Below, in pieces: positions 1-12,013 of a stretch of 64,000 nucleotides of DNA (position 1 is its first letter; each line of letters begins with the position of its first letter). Source of the stretch: Pyxidicoccus trucidator (GTDB lineage: Bacteria; Myxococcota; Myxococcia; Myxococcales; Myxococcaceae); NCBI RefSeq assembly GCF_010894435.1, contig NZ_JAAIXZ010000009.1:229342-293341 (forward strand). Reading direction: 5' to 3'. A program made the position numbers and the translations under genes. The notes below the pieces were generated by a model. That model ran no database searches and was not told the origin of the DNA. It saw only the letters and a program-made list of their open reading frames with translations.

Positions 1-287
1 AGGCGGTGCAGACCGCGAAGACGAAGAAGGTCCCTCGCAACCACGTGAAGTCCGAGGCCACGGAGAAGCACCCGGCCCAGGTGGAGGTGTATTACGAGGA
101 CATCGTCGTCGGTTACTGGAAGACGGTGAAGTTCTCCGGCGCCCTGCCCGCCATGCGCGTCAACGACATGCTGGAGCGTGTCGAGAAGCTGCAGCAGGCG
201 GTCAAGTTCGCCCGTGAAGAGGCCAACGCCGTGGAGGTGGAGGAGCTGAAGGCCGGCGATTCCCTCCTCGGCTACCTCTTCGGCTAG
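1..287 (+). CDS. DUF7873-like protein, C-terminal part (5' end outside window)
   Basis: The reading frame is open from base 3 to the TAG at 285-287, so the gene enters from the left edge; a GTG at base 6 is probably internal. The visible 90 or so residues contain ATEKHPAQVEV, VGYWKTVKFSGALP and a C-terminal GYLFG. I recall these from the C-terminus of the longer DUF7873 family of Streptomyces and myxobacteria, whose function is unknown. A helical, charged segment (LERVEKLQQAVKFAREEAN) precedes the tail. Directly downstream are two tRNA-mimicking RNAs, so a link to RNA metabolism is possible. That link is inference from position only. Family assignment is from memory of the motif and was not searched. 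Confidence 0.7.
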   Translation, partial: AVQTAKTKKVPRNHVKSEATEKHPAQVEVYYEDIVVGYWKTVKFSGALPAMRVNDMLERVEKLQQAVKFAREEANAVEVEELKAGDSLLGYLFG

Positions 288-349
288 CCTGAGCGCCGCA
301 ATACCTTTCGGAGTACAAACTCAAACTCAGCAGCAGACTGACGCCGAGC

Positions 350-446
350 GTTCCCGGGTCGCCTTCAGTGCAGGTTCGAGTCCTGCCCCCGTCATCCCAA
401 CCTGCGACGGGGTAGCCCAACTGGTAGAGGCAAGCGACACCACGAG
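350..446 (+). ncRNA. tRNA-mimic RNA 1 (YrlA-like Y RNA, permuted tRNA order)
   Basis: Elements run in permuted order. T-stem GCAGG (370-374), T-loop TTCGAGT (375-381) and CCTGC (382-386) are followed by acceptor 3' strand CCCCGTC (387-393). After a 12-base loop come acceptor 5' strand GACGGGG (406-412), TA, and a D-arm GCCC-AACTGGTAG-AGGC (415-431). T-stem and acceptor pair perfectly (5 + 7 bp). An anticodon-stem equivalent GTCGC (358-362) pairs with GCGAC (434-438), and GG (356-357) can pair with CC (440-441) across a bulge. Position 33 is not U and the acceptor is closed by a loop, so this is not a working tRNA gene. The layout matches YrlA-type Y RNAs. The outer Ro-binding stem is weak here, so the ends are uncertain. 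Confidence 0.7.
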
Positions 447-501
447 ACCGCGAAGCACCCCAGCATCAGATTCTCACTCCAAGCTCAGCATTCGCTGTCG
501 C

Positions 502-643
502 AGGTCCGATCGACCGTTTCCGCCCGCCCCCTCGAGATGCTGGTGCAATTCCAGCCCGCCGCTCCATCCGCTTTGCGCGGCGGTCGTTCAATCGCAGGAC
601 GCGAGGTCTCAACCTGAGGCGGAGACTTCAAACGTGCGGACCT
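502..643 (+). ncRNA. tRNA-mimic RNA 2 (YrlA-like Y RNA, permuted tRNA order)
   Basis: This copy has a full long-stem architecture. The outer stem is AGGTCCG (502-508) with CGGACCT (637-643). The middle stem is GTTTCCGCC (516-524) with GGCGGAGAC (618-626), 9 bp with one G-U. The anticodon-stem equivalent is CCTCG (530-534) with CGAGG (602-606). Then come a T-arm GCTGG-TGCAATT-CCAGC (539-555), acceptor strand CCGCCGC (556-562), T and CCA (564-566), a 10-base loop, acceptor strand GCGGCGG (577-583) and a D-arm GTTC-AATCGCA-GGAC (586-600). The outer strand carries GGTCCGA, as in the Ro-binding stem of animal Y RNAs (from memory). Transcript direction is inferred from the polarity of the arms. Confidence 0.75.
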
Positions 644-661
644 CACCCATGGCAGCAAACC

Positions 662-694
662 GAGCCCGGTCGGGAGGACAGCCCGGCCGGGCTC
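662..694 (+). terminator. hairpin downstream of RNA 2
   Basis: GAGCCCGG (662-669) pairs with CCGGGCTC (687-694) and is followed by ACCATTTT. It is a plausible end for the Y-RNA transcription unit. The rest of 695-817 holds only the leader of the next gene. Confidence 0.4.
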
Positions 695-817
695 ACCATT
701 TTCCAGCACTGACGTACCTGCTTGCCGCGCGCGGTCAGCCCCGCCGGGCGCGCGCGCCCCCTACCCGGCACACAAGTGCTTGACGAGGTGCCTGGGGGAG
801 GACTCGGATGCGCGCCC

Positions 818-2476
818 ATGACTGAGCTGCTCACCCGCGCCGAAGCCTCGAAGTACACGCAGACCTCTCGTCACTCGGATGTGCTCGCCTTCGTGGATGA
901 GCTCTGCCGTCGCACGAAGCTCGTCCGGCGCGTGGACTTCGGGAAGAGCGGCGAGGGCCAGCCCCTGGTCGCCCTCATCGTGAGCGACCGCAACTGCTTC
1001 ACGCCGGAGCTGGCGCGCAAGCAGAAGAAAGTCATCGTGCTGGTGGAGGCCAACATCCACGCTGGCGAGGTGGAGGGCAAGGAGGCCCTGCTCGCCCTGA
1101 CCCGGGACCTCACGCTGACGAAGCTCGGCAAGAAGCTGCTGGACCGGCTGTGCCTGGTGCTGGTCCCCAACTTCAACCCGGATGGCAATGACCGCATCAG
1201 CCCCAACAACCGCAAGCTGAACCTCAAGGACCTGGAGGGCCAGGTGAACCCCGAGGGCGGCGTGGGCATGCGCTACACGGGCGAGGGCTGGAACCTCAAC
1301 CGCGACAACATGAAGCAGGAGGCGCCGGAGACGCGCGCGCTCGCCTCGCTGCACCAGACGTGGTGGCCCCACGTGTTCATCGACTGCCACACCACCGACG
1401 GCAGCATCCACGCCTGCGACCTCACCTTCGACACCTCGCACTCCAACGAGCCCCTCTTCGCGGAGCTGCGCGAGTACAACCGCGAGATGCTGGAGCGCGT
1501 CTCCAAGGCCGTGAAGGGGCGCCACGACTTCGACAGCTTCTGGTACGGCAACTACAAGGTGGAGGGCGACCCGAACTCCGGCTGGCACACCTACCCCGCG
1601 CTGCCCCGCTTCGGCAGCCACTACCGGGGGCTGCTCGGCCGCATCGACGTGCTGCTGGAGACGTACAGCTACATCGACTTCCCGCGCCGCTGCGCGGTGA
1701 TACGGGCGTGGCTGCTGGAGCTGCTGCGCGACGCGGCGAAGCACGCCACCGCGTACCGCGCCATCACCGCCGCCGAGGAGGAGCGCATCATCGCGCGCGG
1801 CGAGTCGCCCGACCCGCAGGCGCTGGTGGGCATCAACTACGGCGTCGCCACGCGTGACGAGAAGGGCGCGCTCGTCTTCGAGTACCCCGCCCACGCGAAG
1901 CCCGGCGACGTGGCCCACATCCTCGCCTACGACGAGGCGAGCATCGCCGCGCGGCGCTACCCCGGGAAGAAGAAGCGCACGTACCGCATCCCCCACTACC
2001 GGACGTTCATCCCCACCCAGGCGGTGAGCACCCCGGCGGGCTACCTCGTCCCGGCGGAGCTGGCGACGCGGCTGGAGGGGCACGGCATCCGCTTCGAGCG
2101 CCTGACCTCGGCGCGGCGCTTCACGGTGGACAGCTACCTGGTGGCCCGACGCGAGGAGACCTTCAGCCCCGACGTGGCGGCGAACGTGCCGCCCCCCGGC
2201 GAGGCCGAGGTGCCGCTCAGCCAGAAGCCCAAGCCCGTGCGCTTCGAGACGGTGCTCACCGTGGCCCCCGAGCGCACCACACGCGAGTTCCCCGAGGGCA
2301 TGCTGTACGTGCCCACCGCGCAGCGTGCCGGCACGCTGGCCGTGTACCTGCTCGAACCGCACTCCGATGACGGCTTCTGCCGCTGGCAGTTCCTCGACGG
2401 GATGATCAAGAGCGGGGAGCTGTTCCCCATCCACCGCGTCGTCGAGCCCGTCAACGCACCGAAGAAGGCCGAGTAA
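818..2476 (+). CDS. M14-family zinc carboxypeptidase-like protein
   Basis: The 552-residue protein starts at the ATG at 818 (MTELLTRAEAS), with a GGGGGAGGA stretch about 16 bases upstream. An in-frame upstream ATG at 722 would add 32 residues of low-complexity sequence and is disfavoured. The N-terminal half carries M14 hallmarks: ANIHAGEVEGKE supplies zinc ligands His and Glu, NFNPDGND and GEGWNLNRD line the pocket, FIDCHTTDGS supplies the third zinc ligand His, and LLETYSYIDF fits the catalytic Glu region. The C-terminal 200 residues look like a beta-rich accessory region. No convincing signal peptide is visible, so location is unclear. It probably removes C-terminal residues from peptides; substrate unknown. 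Confidence 0.85.
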   Translation: MTELLTRAEASKYTQTSRHSDVLAFVDELCRRTKLVRRVDFGKSGEGQPLVALIVSDRNCFTPELARKQKKVIVLVEANIHAGEVEGKEALLALTRDLTLTKLGKKLLDRLCLVLVPNFNPDGNDRISPNNRKLNLKDLEGQVNPEGGVGMRYTGEGWNLNRDNMKQEAPETRALASLHQTWWPHVFIDCHTTDGSIHACDLTFDTSHSNEPLFAELREYNREMLERVSKAVKGRHDFDSFWYGNYKVEGDPNSGWHTYPALPRFGSHYRGLLGRIDVLLETYSYIDFPRRCAVIRAWLLELLRDAAKHATAYRAITAAEEERIIARGESPDPQALVGINYGVATRDEKGALVFEYPAHAKPGDVAHILAYDEASIAARRYPGKKKRTYRIPHYRTFIPTQAVSTPAGYLVPAELATRLEGHGIRFERLTSARRFTVDSYLVARREETFSPDVAANVPPPGEAEVPLSQKPKPVRFETVLTVAPERTTREFPEGMLYVPTAQRAGTLAVYLLEPHSDDGFCRWQFLDGMIKSGELFPIHRVVEPVNAPKKAE

Positions 2477-2606
2477 CGGCGACGGCTTCTCCTTGAGTGA
2501 GGGTTCCGATGCTCCGTGGGTGTCGGGCCCTCCCCTCGCGCGGCGTTTACAGGCGTCCAGGTGCCCATTCTCCGTTAGCGTCGCGCCCTCACCTGAGAGG
2601 GCTCGT

Positions 2607-4052
2607 TTGAGACACCTGGACTTCCTCCGCGCGGCCTGCGCCCTGCTCGCGCTCGGCGCGGGACTCGTGGGCTGTGCCACCTCCCCCCCGGGAGCGCGGC
2701 CCGTCCCCGTCGAGGCGCCCGTCCTCCTCGTGCAGGACGGCGTGCCCGTGGAGGCGGCGCGCGGCACCTGGCGCTCTCGCGGCTACGGCCTGCTGCTCTC
2801 CGTGACGGCGGCGGGACTGAAGCTGCACCACGAGACGGCGGCCGGCTGCTACCCGGACCCTGGCGGAGAGGACAGCCTGCTGGCGTCACTCGCCTACCTC
2901 GCGCCGGGGACAGCGGCGGACGCGCTGGCCCTGCTCGGTGAGCCTGGCGAGACGCGGTACTTCTTCCAGCGCATCCCTGCCCTGCCCGCGGCCTGCGAGG
3001 CCCCCGTGACGTGGACACCGCCGCGCCTGTTCGACGTGTTCGCCGCGACCTTCACGGAGCAGTACTCCTTCTTCCCGGAGTACGGCGTGGACTGGAAGGC
3101 GCGCGTCACCGCGCATCGCCCGCGAGTCACCGACGCGACGGACGCGCGCGCCCTGTTCGGCGTCTTCACCGACATGCTGAAGGGGCTGGAGGACGCGCAT
3201 ACCGGCCTCATCGCCGAGGTCGACGGCGAGGAGCTGGCCTTCAGCGAGGGCCAGGGGTTGACCACGAAGCGCGTGGAGGCAGAGGCGCTCAAGAACGGCG
3301 TCCCGGCCCGCGAGGCGAAGCGGGCGTGGCTGGGCGTGTACCGCGACGGCATCCTCCAGACGCTGCTGAAGGGCGCGGGCCACCACGTGGCGAACCAGCG
3401 CATCTTCCACGGGCGCATCGGCGACATCGGCTACCTCAACGTGCTGACGATGGGCGGCGTCGTCGAGGGAGAAGGCTCGCTGGCGGACGAGCGCCGTGCC
3501 CTGAAGGCCGCGCTCGACGAGGCGCTCACGTCCTTCCAGGGGGCGCGGGCAGTCATCGTGGACGTGAGCAACAACCGTGGAGGCCATGACGCCGTCGCCC
3601 GGGACATCGCCGCGCGCTTCGCGGAGGCGCGGCACCTCGCGTACACCAAGCGGCCCCGACAGGTGGACATGGCGCCGCAGCCCTTCTACGTGGAGCCCGC
3701 CACCGGGCCGCGCTTCACCGGGCCCGTGTATCTCGTGACGAGCGACGTCACCGTGAGCGCCGGGGAGATCTTCACCCTCTCCATGCGCGCGCTGCCCAAC
3801 GTCACGCACGTGGGCACCCCCACCCGGGGCGCCTTCTCCGACGTGCTCGTCAAGCCGCTGCCCAACGGGTGGCGCATGGAGCTGTCCAACGAGCTGTACC
3901 TGGACGCGGATGGGAAGCTGTACGAGGCGCGCGGCATCCCTCCCGAGCAGCCCCTCGACGTCTTCCCGGAGAGCGACCTGAACGGCGGGCATGCGAAGGC
4001 GGTGCTCTCCCTGGTGGAGCTCGCGTGGCGGGGGACACAGTCTCGAAGGTGA
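2607..4052 (+). CDS. S41-family (C-terminal processing/tricorn-like) peptidase, lipoprotein
   Basis: I chose the TTG at 2607 because GAGAGG sits 6 bases upstream and because it places a lipoprotein signal (hydrophobic stretch, lipobox LVGC) at the N-terminus. The first ATG in frame at 2493 would bury that signal. The protein is 481 residues. The C-terminal half has the S41 fold signature: GDIGYLNVLTMGGV, then AVIVDVSNNRGGHD, then SDVTVSAGEIF with the nucleophile Ser, then VGTPTRGAFSD. It is probably an envelope-anchored serine protease. It lies 130 bases after the M14 gene on the same strand and may act with it in extracellular protein degradation. Confidence 0.85.
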   Translation: MRHLDFLRAACALLALGAGLVGCATSPPGARPVPVEAPVLLVQDGVPVEAARGTWRSRGYGLLLSVTAAGLKLHHETAAGCYPDPGGEDSLLASLAYLAPGTAADALALLGEPGETRYFFQRIPALPAACEAPVTWTPPRLFDVFAATFTEQYSFFPEYGVDWKARVTAHRPRVTDATDARALFGVFTDMLKGLEDAHTGLIAEVDGEELAFSEGQGLTTKRVEAEALKNGVPAREAKRAWLGVYRDGILQTLLKGAGHHVANQRIFHGRIGDIGYLNVLTMGGVVEGEGSLADERRALKAALDEALTSFQGARAVIVDVSNNRGGHDAVARDIAARFAEARHLAYTKRPRQVDMAPQPFYVEPATGPRFTGPVYLVTSDVTVSAGEIFTLSMRALPNVTHVGTPTRGAFSDVLVKPLPNGWRMELSNELYLDADGKLYEARGIPPEQPLDVFPESDLNGGHAKAVLSLVELAWRGTQSRR

Positions 4053-4074
4053 GCAGCCCTCCTCCCGAGGGGCC

Positions 4075-4662
4075 TTACAGGCTGCCGACCATCCAGGCGC
4101 CCCCCAGCGCGATGGAGAGCGAGGAGGCCAGCTTCGGCACCCGCGCGCCCAGCGCCGGGGAGAACCGGCGCGACTGGGAGAAGCTGGCGATGCCCGCGGT
4201 GAGCCCGGCCATGGCCACGGTGCTGCCAATGGAGAAGCCGCCCAGGTAGAGCGCCTGGTCCGCCAGGGAGCTGGACACCGCGACGGGCAGGATGAGCAGC
4301 AGGGCCGCAGCTCCGGTGAGCCCATGCACCAGCCCCACAGCCACCACACCCCGGTTCGCCGCTTCGGGCGGCCCGGAGAAGGCGCGCCGCCGCAGCCCCC
4401 AGGCGCCCATGCCTATCAACGCGAGCGCGGCCACCCGCTCGGCCCAGACTTCGACGCCTTGCAGGTGGACCGTGGAGAGGACGAGCAGCAACACCGCCGA
4501 CGCGGCGAGGGTGCCCAGGCCGTGACCGAGGCCCCAGAGCAGGCCCACCCGCCACGCACCCTGGCGACGTCCCACCGACAGCGGCGCCAGGCTGAGCAGA
4601 TGGTCCGGCCCCGACAGCGCGTGCAGTGCTCCTGAGCCGAGTCCCGCCAATGCCATGACCAT
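4075..4662 (-). CDS. UreH/HupE-like metal-transport membrane protein
   Basis: The start at 4662 follows AAGGAG by 8 bases. Upstream in-frame ATGs up to 4770 have no such site. The 195-residue protein has about six hydrophobic segments and begins with a segment carrying HALSGPDHLL, followed by GLLWGLGHGLGT. These histidine-rich motifs are typical of the NiCoT/UreH/HupE branch (nickel or cobalt uptake or export), also grouped with SafE/TauE-type proteins. No urease or hydrogenase genes are nearby, so the substrate is open. A perfect inverted repeat upstream (4746-4762) may be its operator. It converges with the S41 peptidase gene 22 bases away. Confidence 0.75.
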   Translation of the reverse strand: MVMALAGLGSGALHALSGPDHLLSLAPLSVGRRQGAWRVGLLWGLGHGLGTLAASAVLLLVLSTVHLQGVEVWAERVAALALIGMGAWGLRRRAFSGPPEAANRGVVAVGLVHGLTGAAALLLILPVAVSSSLADQALYLGGFSIGSTVAMAGLTAGIASFSQSRRFSPALGARVPKLASSLSIALGGAWMVGSL

Positions 4663-4745
4663 CTTGAGGTCTCCTTCCCCTTCCGATGCCCTGAGAAGAT
4701 GGTGCCGGAGCGTCATAACCGCCATGACATTGTTCTGCTCGTTTC

Positions 4746-4762
4746 GATAGTCTGGGACTATC
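4746..4762. promoter_or_regulatory. perfect inverted repeat, candidate operator
   Basis: GATAGTC-TGG-GACTATC lies 84 bases upstream of the UreH-like start and 12 bases from the 3' end of the kinase gene. There is no T-run, so an operator for the transporter gene is more likely than a terminator. The cognate regulator was not identified. Confidence 0.45.
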
Positions 4763-4773
4763 ATGCCCACTCC

Positions 4774-8817
<4,044 letters not shown>

Positions 8818-8983
8818 GCCGCTCCCCCCAAGCCTCGACGGACCCCGTTGGGTGAGGGCCCGGCTTTGAAGCTAGGAAGCCGTTCCCCGAGATGCATCAC
8901 ACCCCCGGGAACCCAGACTCCTCCCTGGGGCTGGAGAAATCAGTCGAGGGGCCGCGAGGCGCGGCTCCCCAGAGGGGGAACAC

Positions 8984-10288
8984 ATGGAGAGACATGCGGA
9001 ATTGCGGGCCGATTACTTCACGGAATACGCCCCCGTGCGCTCCGAAATCGAGAGCCTCCGCACCGCGGTGAAGAACAAGCACTTCTCAGACATCATCGGC
9101 GACAACGAGACCCAGTACGTCGACCTGGTGATGGAGGGCGGCGGCATGCTCGGCGTTGCACTGCTGGGCTACGTGCACGCGCTGGAAGAGGTGGGCATCC
9201 GCTTCCTGGACCTCGCGGGCACGTCGGCGGGCTCCATCACCGCGTTGCTCCTGGCGGCGGTGGACGACAAGGACAAGAAGAAGAGCGAGAAACTGCTGAA
9301 TGCGCTTGCCCAGCAGAACCTCAGCCAGTTCATGGACGGCAACTGGGGCGCCCGACTCTTCAGCAAGCTCCTGATGGCCAAGCGCTTCAGGTTCCTACGC
9401 TTCTTGTTCGGCCCCTTCGCGGCGACGTCCCTTCGCAGGGAGCTGGGAATCCACCCGGGTGAGGAGTTCGAATCCTGGGTCCGAGGAATCCTGAAGGAGT
9501 GCGGGATGGACACGGCGGAAAAGCTGCGCGAGCGCATGGCGCTGCTGCCAGGACTCAAGCGGCGCCAGGAGGCGCCGATGGACAGCTACGACTGCGAATG
9601 CCGCCTGTCGCTCATCGCCGCCGAGGTGACTACCCGGTTCAAGGCGGAGTTCCCGAAACACGCGGAGCTCTTCTTCGAGGACCCGGAGCAGGTCAACCCG
9701 GCCCGCTTCGTACGGGCCTCCATGTCGGTGCCGTTCTTCTTCCACCCCATGCGCGTCAAGCTGCCGAAGTCCATCGCGAAGAAGCGCGCCATCCACTGGG
9801 AGAAGAGGACTGGAGGGCCGGTGCCCGGTTCCTCGGACACGTGCCCGGGCCCGGAGAACGAATACCTGTTCATCGACGGCGGCATCATGTCCAACTTCCC
9901 CATCAACATCTTCCACCGGGAAGGCATCCCCAGTGCCCCCACCTTCGGGGTGAGGCTGAGCGGTCGGGCGCCGACCTCCGTCACCCGGCTCAAGCACCTG
10001 GCCCAGGCCATCTTCGATTCGGCGCGGCACACCCTGGATGACGACTTCATCTTCCGTCACCCGGACTACCGGCACCTGCTGGCCCAGGTAGACACGACGG
10101 GCTACCAATGGCTCAACTTCGACATGAAGCCCGAGGAGCTGCGGACGCTGTTCCTCCGGGGAGTGCAGGCGGGCGCCACGTTCTTGAAGAACTTCAACTG
10201 GAGCAACAACGACGGGCCCGACCCGAAGAAGGAGAGCTACAGGAGCGTGAGGATGGAGCTGGTCCGGTTGAAGTCCGAGCCCGCGTAG
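8984..10288 (+). CDS. patatin-like phospholipase
   Basis: The 434-residue protein has a GAGGGGG ribosome site 6 bases before its ATG. It carries the patatin Ser-Asp dyad set: oxyanion glycine string EGGGMLGVALLG, nucleophile elbow GTSAGS, and LFIDGGIMSNFP with the catalytic Asp. A lysine-rich stretch (DDKDKKKSEK) lies in the first third. No signal peptide is seen, so it is probably a cytoplasmic or membrane-associated acyl hydrolase acting on phospholipids. It is divergent from the kinase gene across a 166-base promoter region. Confidence 0.88.
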   Translation: MERHAELRADYFTEYAPVRSEIESLRTAVKNKHFSDIIGDNETQYVDLVMEGGGMLGVALLGYVHALEEVGIRFLDLAGTSAGSITALLLAAVDDKDKKKSEKLLNALAQQNLSQFMDGNWGARLFSKLLMAKRFRFLRFLFGPFAATSLRRELGIHPGEEFESWVRGILKECGMDTAEKLRERMALLPGLKRRQEAPMDSYDCECRLSLIAAEVTTRFKAEFPKHAELFFEDPEQVNPARFVRASMSVPFFFHPMRVKLPKSIAKKRAIHWEKRTGGPVPGSSDTCPGPENEYLFIDGGIMSNFPINIFHREGIPSAPTFGVRLSGRAPTSVTRLKHLAQAIFDSARHTLDDDFIFRHPDYRHLLAQVDTTGYQWLNFDMKPEELRTLFLRGVQAGATFLKNFNWSNNDGPDPKKESYRSVRMELVRLKSEPA

Positions 10289-10341
10289 CCAGGCGAGGCC
10301 TCGCGGACTCGCAGGCGGGCAGCGAGCCCGCACCGGCTGCC

Positions 10342-11397
10342 CTACCCGCCCGTCACGGGCCTCATTGCCAGCTCCACCGCGCCCACCTCGCGCCACCAGG
10401 GCGTCACCGTCTCCACGTGCGCGGGCTCGACGGCGGAGCCGAGGCGCGGAGTGAAGAGGCGCACCCGCTGTTCCGCGGCGAGGCGCACCAGCGTCTCCGC
10501 CGGCTCGTCCCACGCGTGGAGCGCCAGGTTGAAGGTGCCCCAGTGCACGGGCATCAGCGGACCGCCGCCGAGCATCGCGTGGGCCTTGAGCGCGTTCTCC
10601 GGCCCCAGGTGGATGCCACCCCAGCTCGGGTGGAACGCGCCCACCTCCAGCATCACCAGGTCGAACGGCCCGTGCCGGCGGCCAATCTCCTCGAACTCCG
10701 GCGTCAGCCCGGTGTCGCCGCTGAAGAAGACGCGGCGCCGGTCCGTCGTCAGCACCCAGGACGCCCAGAGCGTCTCGTTGCGGTCCCCCAGGCCGCGCCC
10801 GGAGAAGTGCTGCGACGGCGTGGCGGTGAAGCCCACCGGGCCCACGCGGGCCTCCTCCCACCAGTCCAGCTCGGTGATGAGCTCCGGCGCCACACCGTAC
10901 GCCTCCAGGTGTGCGCCGACGCCCAGGGCGGTGATGAACGGCACACGCCGCTTCGCCAGCGCGGTGATGGTGGCGCGGCACAGGTGGTCGTAGTGGTCGT
11001 GCGACACGAGCACCGCGTCCAGCTCCGGCAGGGACTCCAGCGGCACGGGCGCCGGGTGGAACCGCTTCGGCCCGGCGAAGGCCAGGGGCGAGGCGCGCGC
11101 GCCCCAGACGGGGTCGGTCAGGATGCGCGCGCCGTCCAGCTCCAGCAGCATCGTGCTGTGGCCCAGCCACGTCACCCGGAAGCCGCTGTCCGGCCGGCGC
11201 GCCCACGCCTCCAGCGGTCTCAAGAGCGGCAGAGGCGCGGGCGGCGTCCGCTGCGCACCCCCGAAAAAGTACTCGCCGAGCAACGGCAGCGGGTTGCCCT
11301 GGAGGCCCGCGTCGATGGGCGCGGTGTTGCGGAAGTGCCCGTCCACGAACCGCTGGGAGGCGCGCGCCCGCTCGAGTCGAAGTCCAGAGAGAGACAT
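10342..11397 (-). CDS. metallo-beta-lactamase-fold hydrolase, NAPE-PLD/UlaG-like
   Basis: The 351-residue protein contains WLGHSTMLLEL, TDPVWGARASP and the metal motif SHDHYDHL, followed by FSGDTG and MPVHWGTFNLALHAWDEP. This set is typical of the NAPE-PLD-like branch that hydrolyses phosphodiester bonds of N-acyl phospholipids or related substrates. No signal peptide is visible. It converges with the patatin gene, so two lipid hydrolases sit tail to tail; whether they act together is unknown. Confidence 0.85.
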   Translation of the reverse strand: MSLSGLRLERARASQRFVDGHFRNTAPIDAGLQGNPLPLLGEYFFGGAQRTPPAPLPLLRPLEAWARRPDSGFRVTWLGHSTMLLELDGARILTDPVWGARASPLAFAGPKRFHPAPVPLESLPELDAVLVSHDHYDHLCRATITALAKRRVPFITALGVGAHLEAYGVAPELITELDWWEEARVGPVGFTATPSQHFSGRGLGDRNETLWASWVLTTDRRRVFFSGDTGLTPEFEEIGRRHGPFDLVMLEVGAFHPSWGGIHLGPENALKAHAMLGGGPLMPVHWGTFNLALHAWDEPAETLVRLAAEQRVRLFTPRLGSAVEPAHVETVTPWWREVGAVELAMRPVTGG

Positions 11398-11530
11398 GGC
11401 GCGTCTTTAACGGCGCTCGCCCTGCCTGGCTACCCGGCCTGTGTGAAGAAGTGTGTGAGTCACCCAAGGCGTCCGAAGCCCGGCGGCCGGACGGGCAGGC
11501 GCCCGGGCCGTCCCGGGTAGACTGGGAGGC

Positions 11531-11998
11531 ATGTCCGACGAAAATGCCTTCGTTTCCCGCGTCCCCTACGAGCACACGCACCCGACAGTGCTCGCCATCT
11601 ACTGCTCGGACGGGCGGTTCACGGATGCCGTCGAGGACCTCGCGCAGCACCTCGGGCACGAGCGCATCGACACGCTGACGATTCCCGGCGGCCCCGCGCT
11701 GCTCAACCGCTGGGTGGCGGACTACCTGGAGAGCGACGTCATCACCCGCGCCGCGCGCTTCCTCATCGAGGGGCACCACATCACCGAGGTGCTGCTGCTG
11801 GCGCACGCGGGCTGCGGGTACTACCAGACGCGGCATGGCGCCCTGGGCCCGGAGTTCGTCGCGGAGCAGCAGCTCACGGACCTGCGCCACGCCGCGGAGG
11901 AGCTCCAGAAGGCGCACCCCCGCATGGCCGTGCGACTCTTCTTCACCCGCCCCCACGGCGAGCGCATCCACTTCGAGCCCGTGTCCCTCAAGCCCTGA
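11531..11998 (+). CDS. carbonic-anhydrase-like protein
   Basis: The 155-residue protein is short for a beta-carbonic anhydrase. It has AIYCSDGRF near residue 24 (Cys and Asp-Arg equivalents of the CxDxR motif) and LLLAHAGCGYY near residue 90 (His-x-x-Cys equivalent), so the zinc site could be intact. It may be a minimal or divergent member, possibly not an active CO2 hydratase. It is divergent from the metallo-hydrolase gene across 133 bases. Confidence 0.7.
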   Translation: MSDENAFVSRVPYEHTHPTVLAIYCSDGRFTDAVEDLAQHLGHERIDTLTIPGGPALLNRWVADYLESDVITRAARFLIEGHHITEVLLLAHAGCGYYQTRHGALGPEFVAEQQLTDLRHAAEELQKAHPRMAVRLFFTRPHGERIHFEPVSLKP

Positions 11999-12013
11999 CG
12001 GGCGCCCCGGCGC

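Noticed and set aside
350-643. Functional tRNA genes or permuted tRNA genes that mature into tRNAs
   Set aside because: No U at position 33, no anticodon loop closes in either unit, and unit 2 has long stacked outer stems as in Y RNAs. Bacteria also lack the known splicing machinery for permuted tRNAs.
761-2767. Long minus-strand open frame opposite the M14 gene (also 2886-4349, 9395-11971 and 18194-21064 minus)
   Set aside because: Such frames arise from high third-position GC on the coding strand. They are rich in Arg, His, Gly and Val without motifs and lie opposite clear genes.
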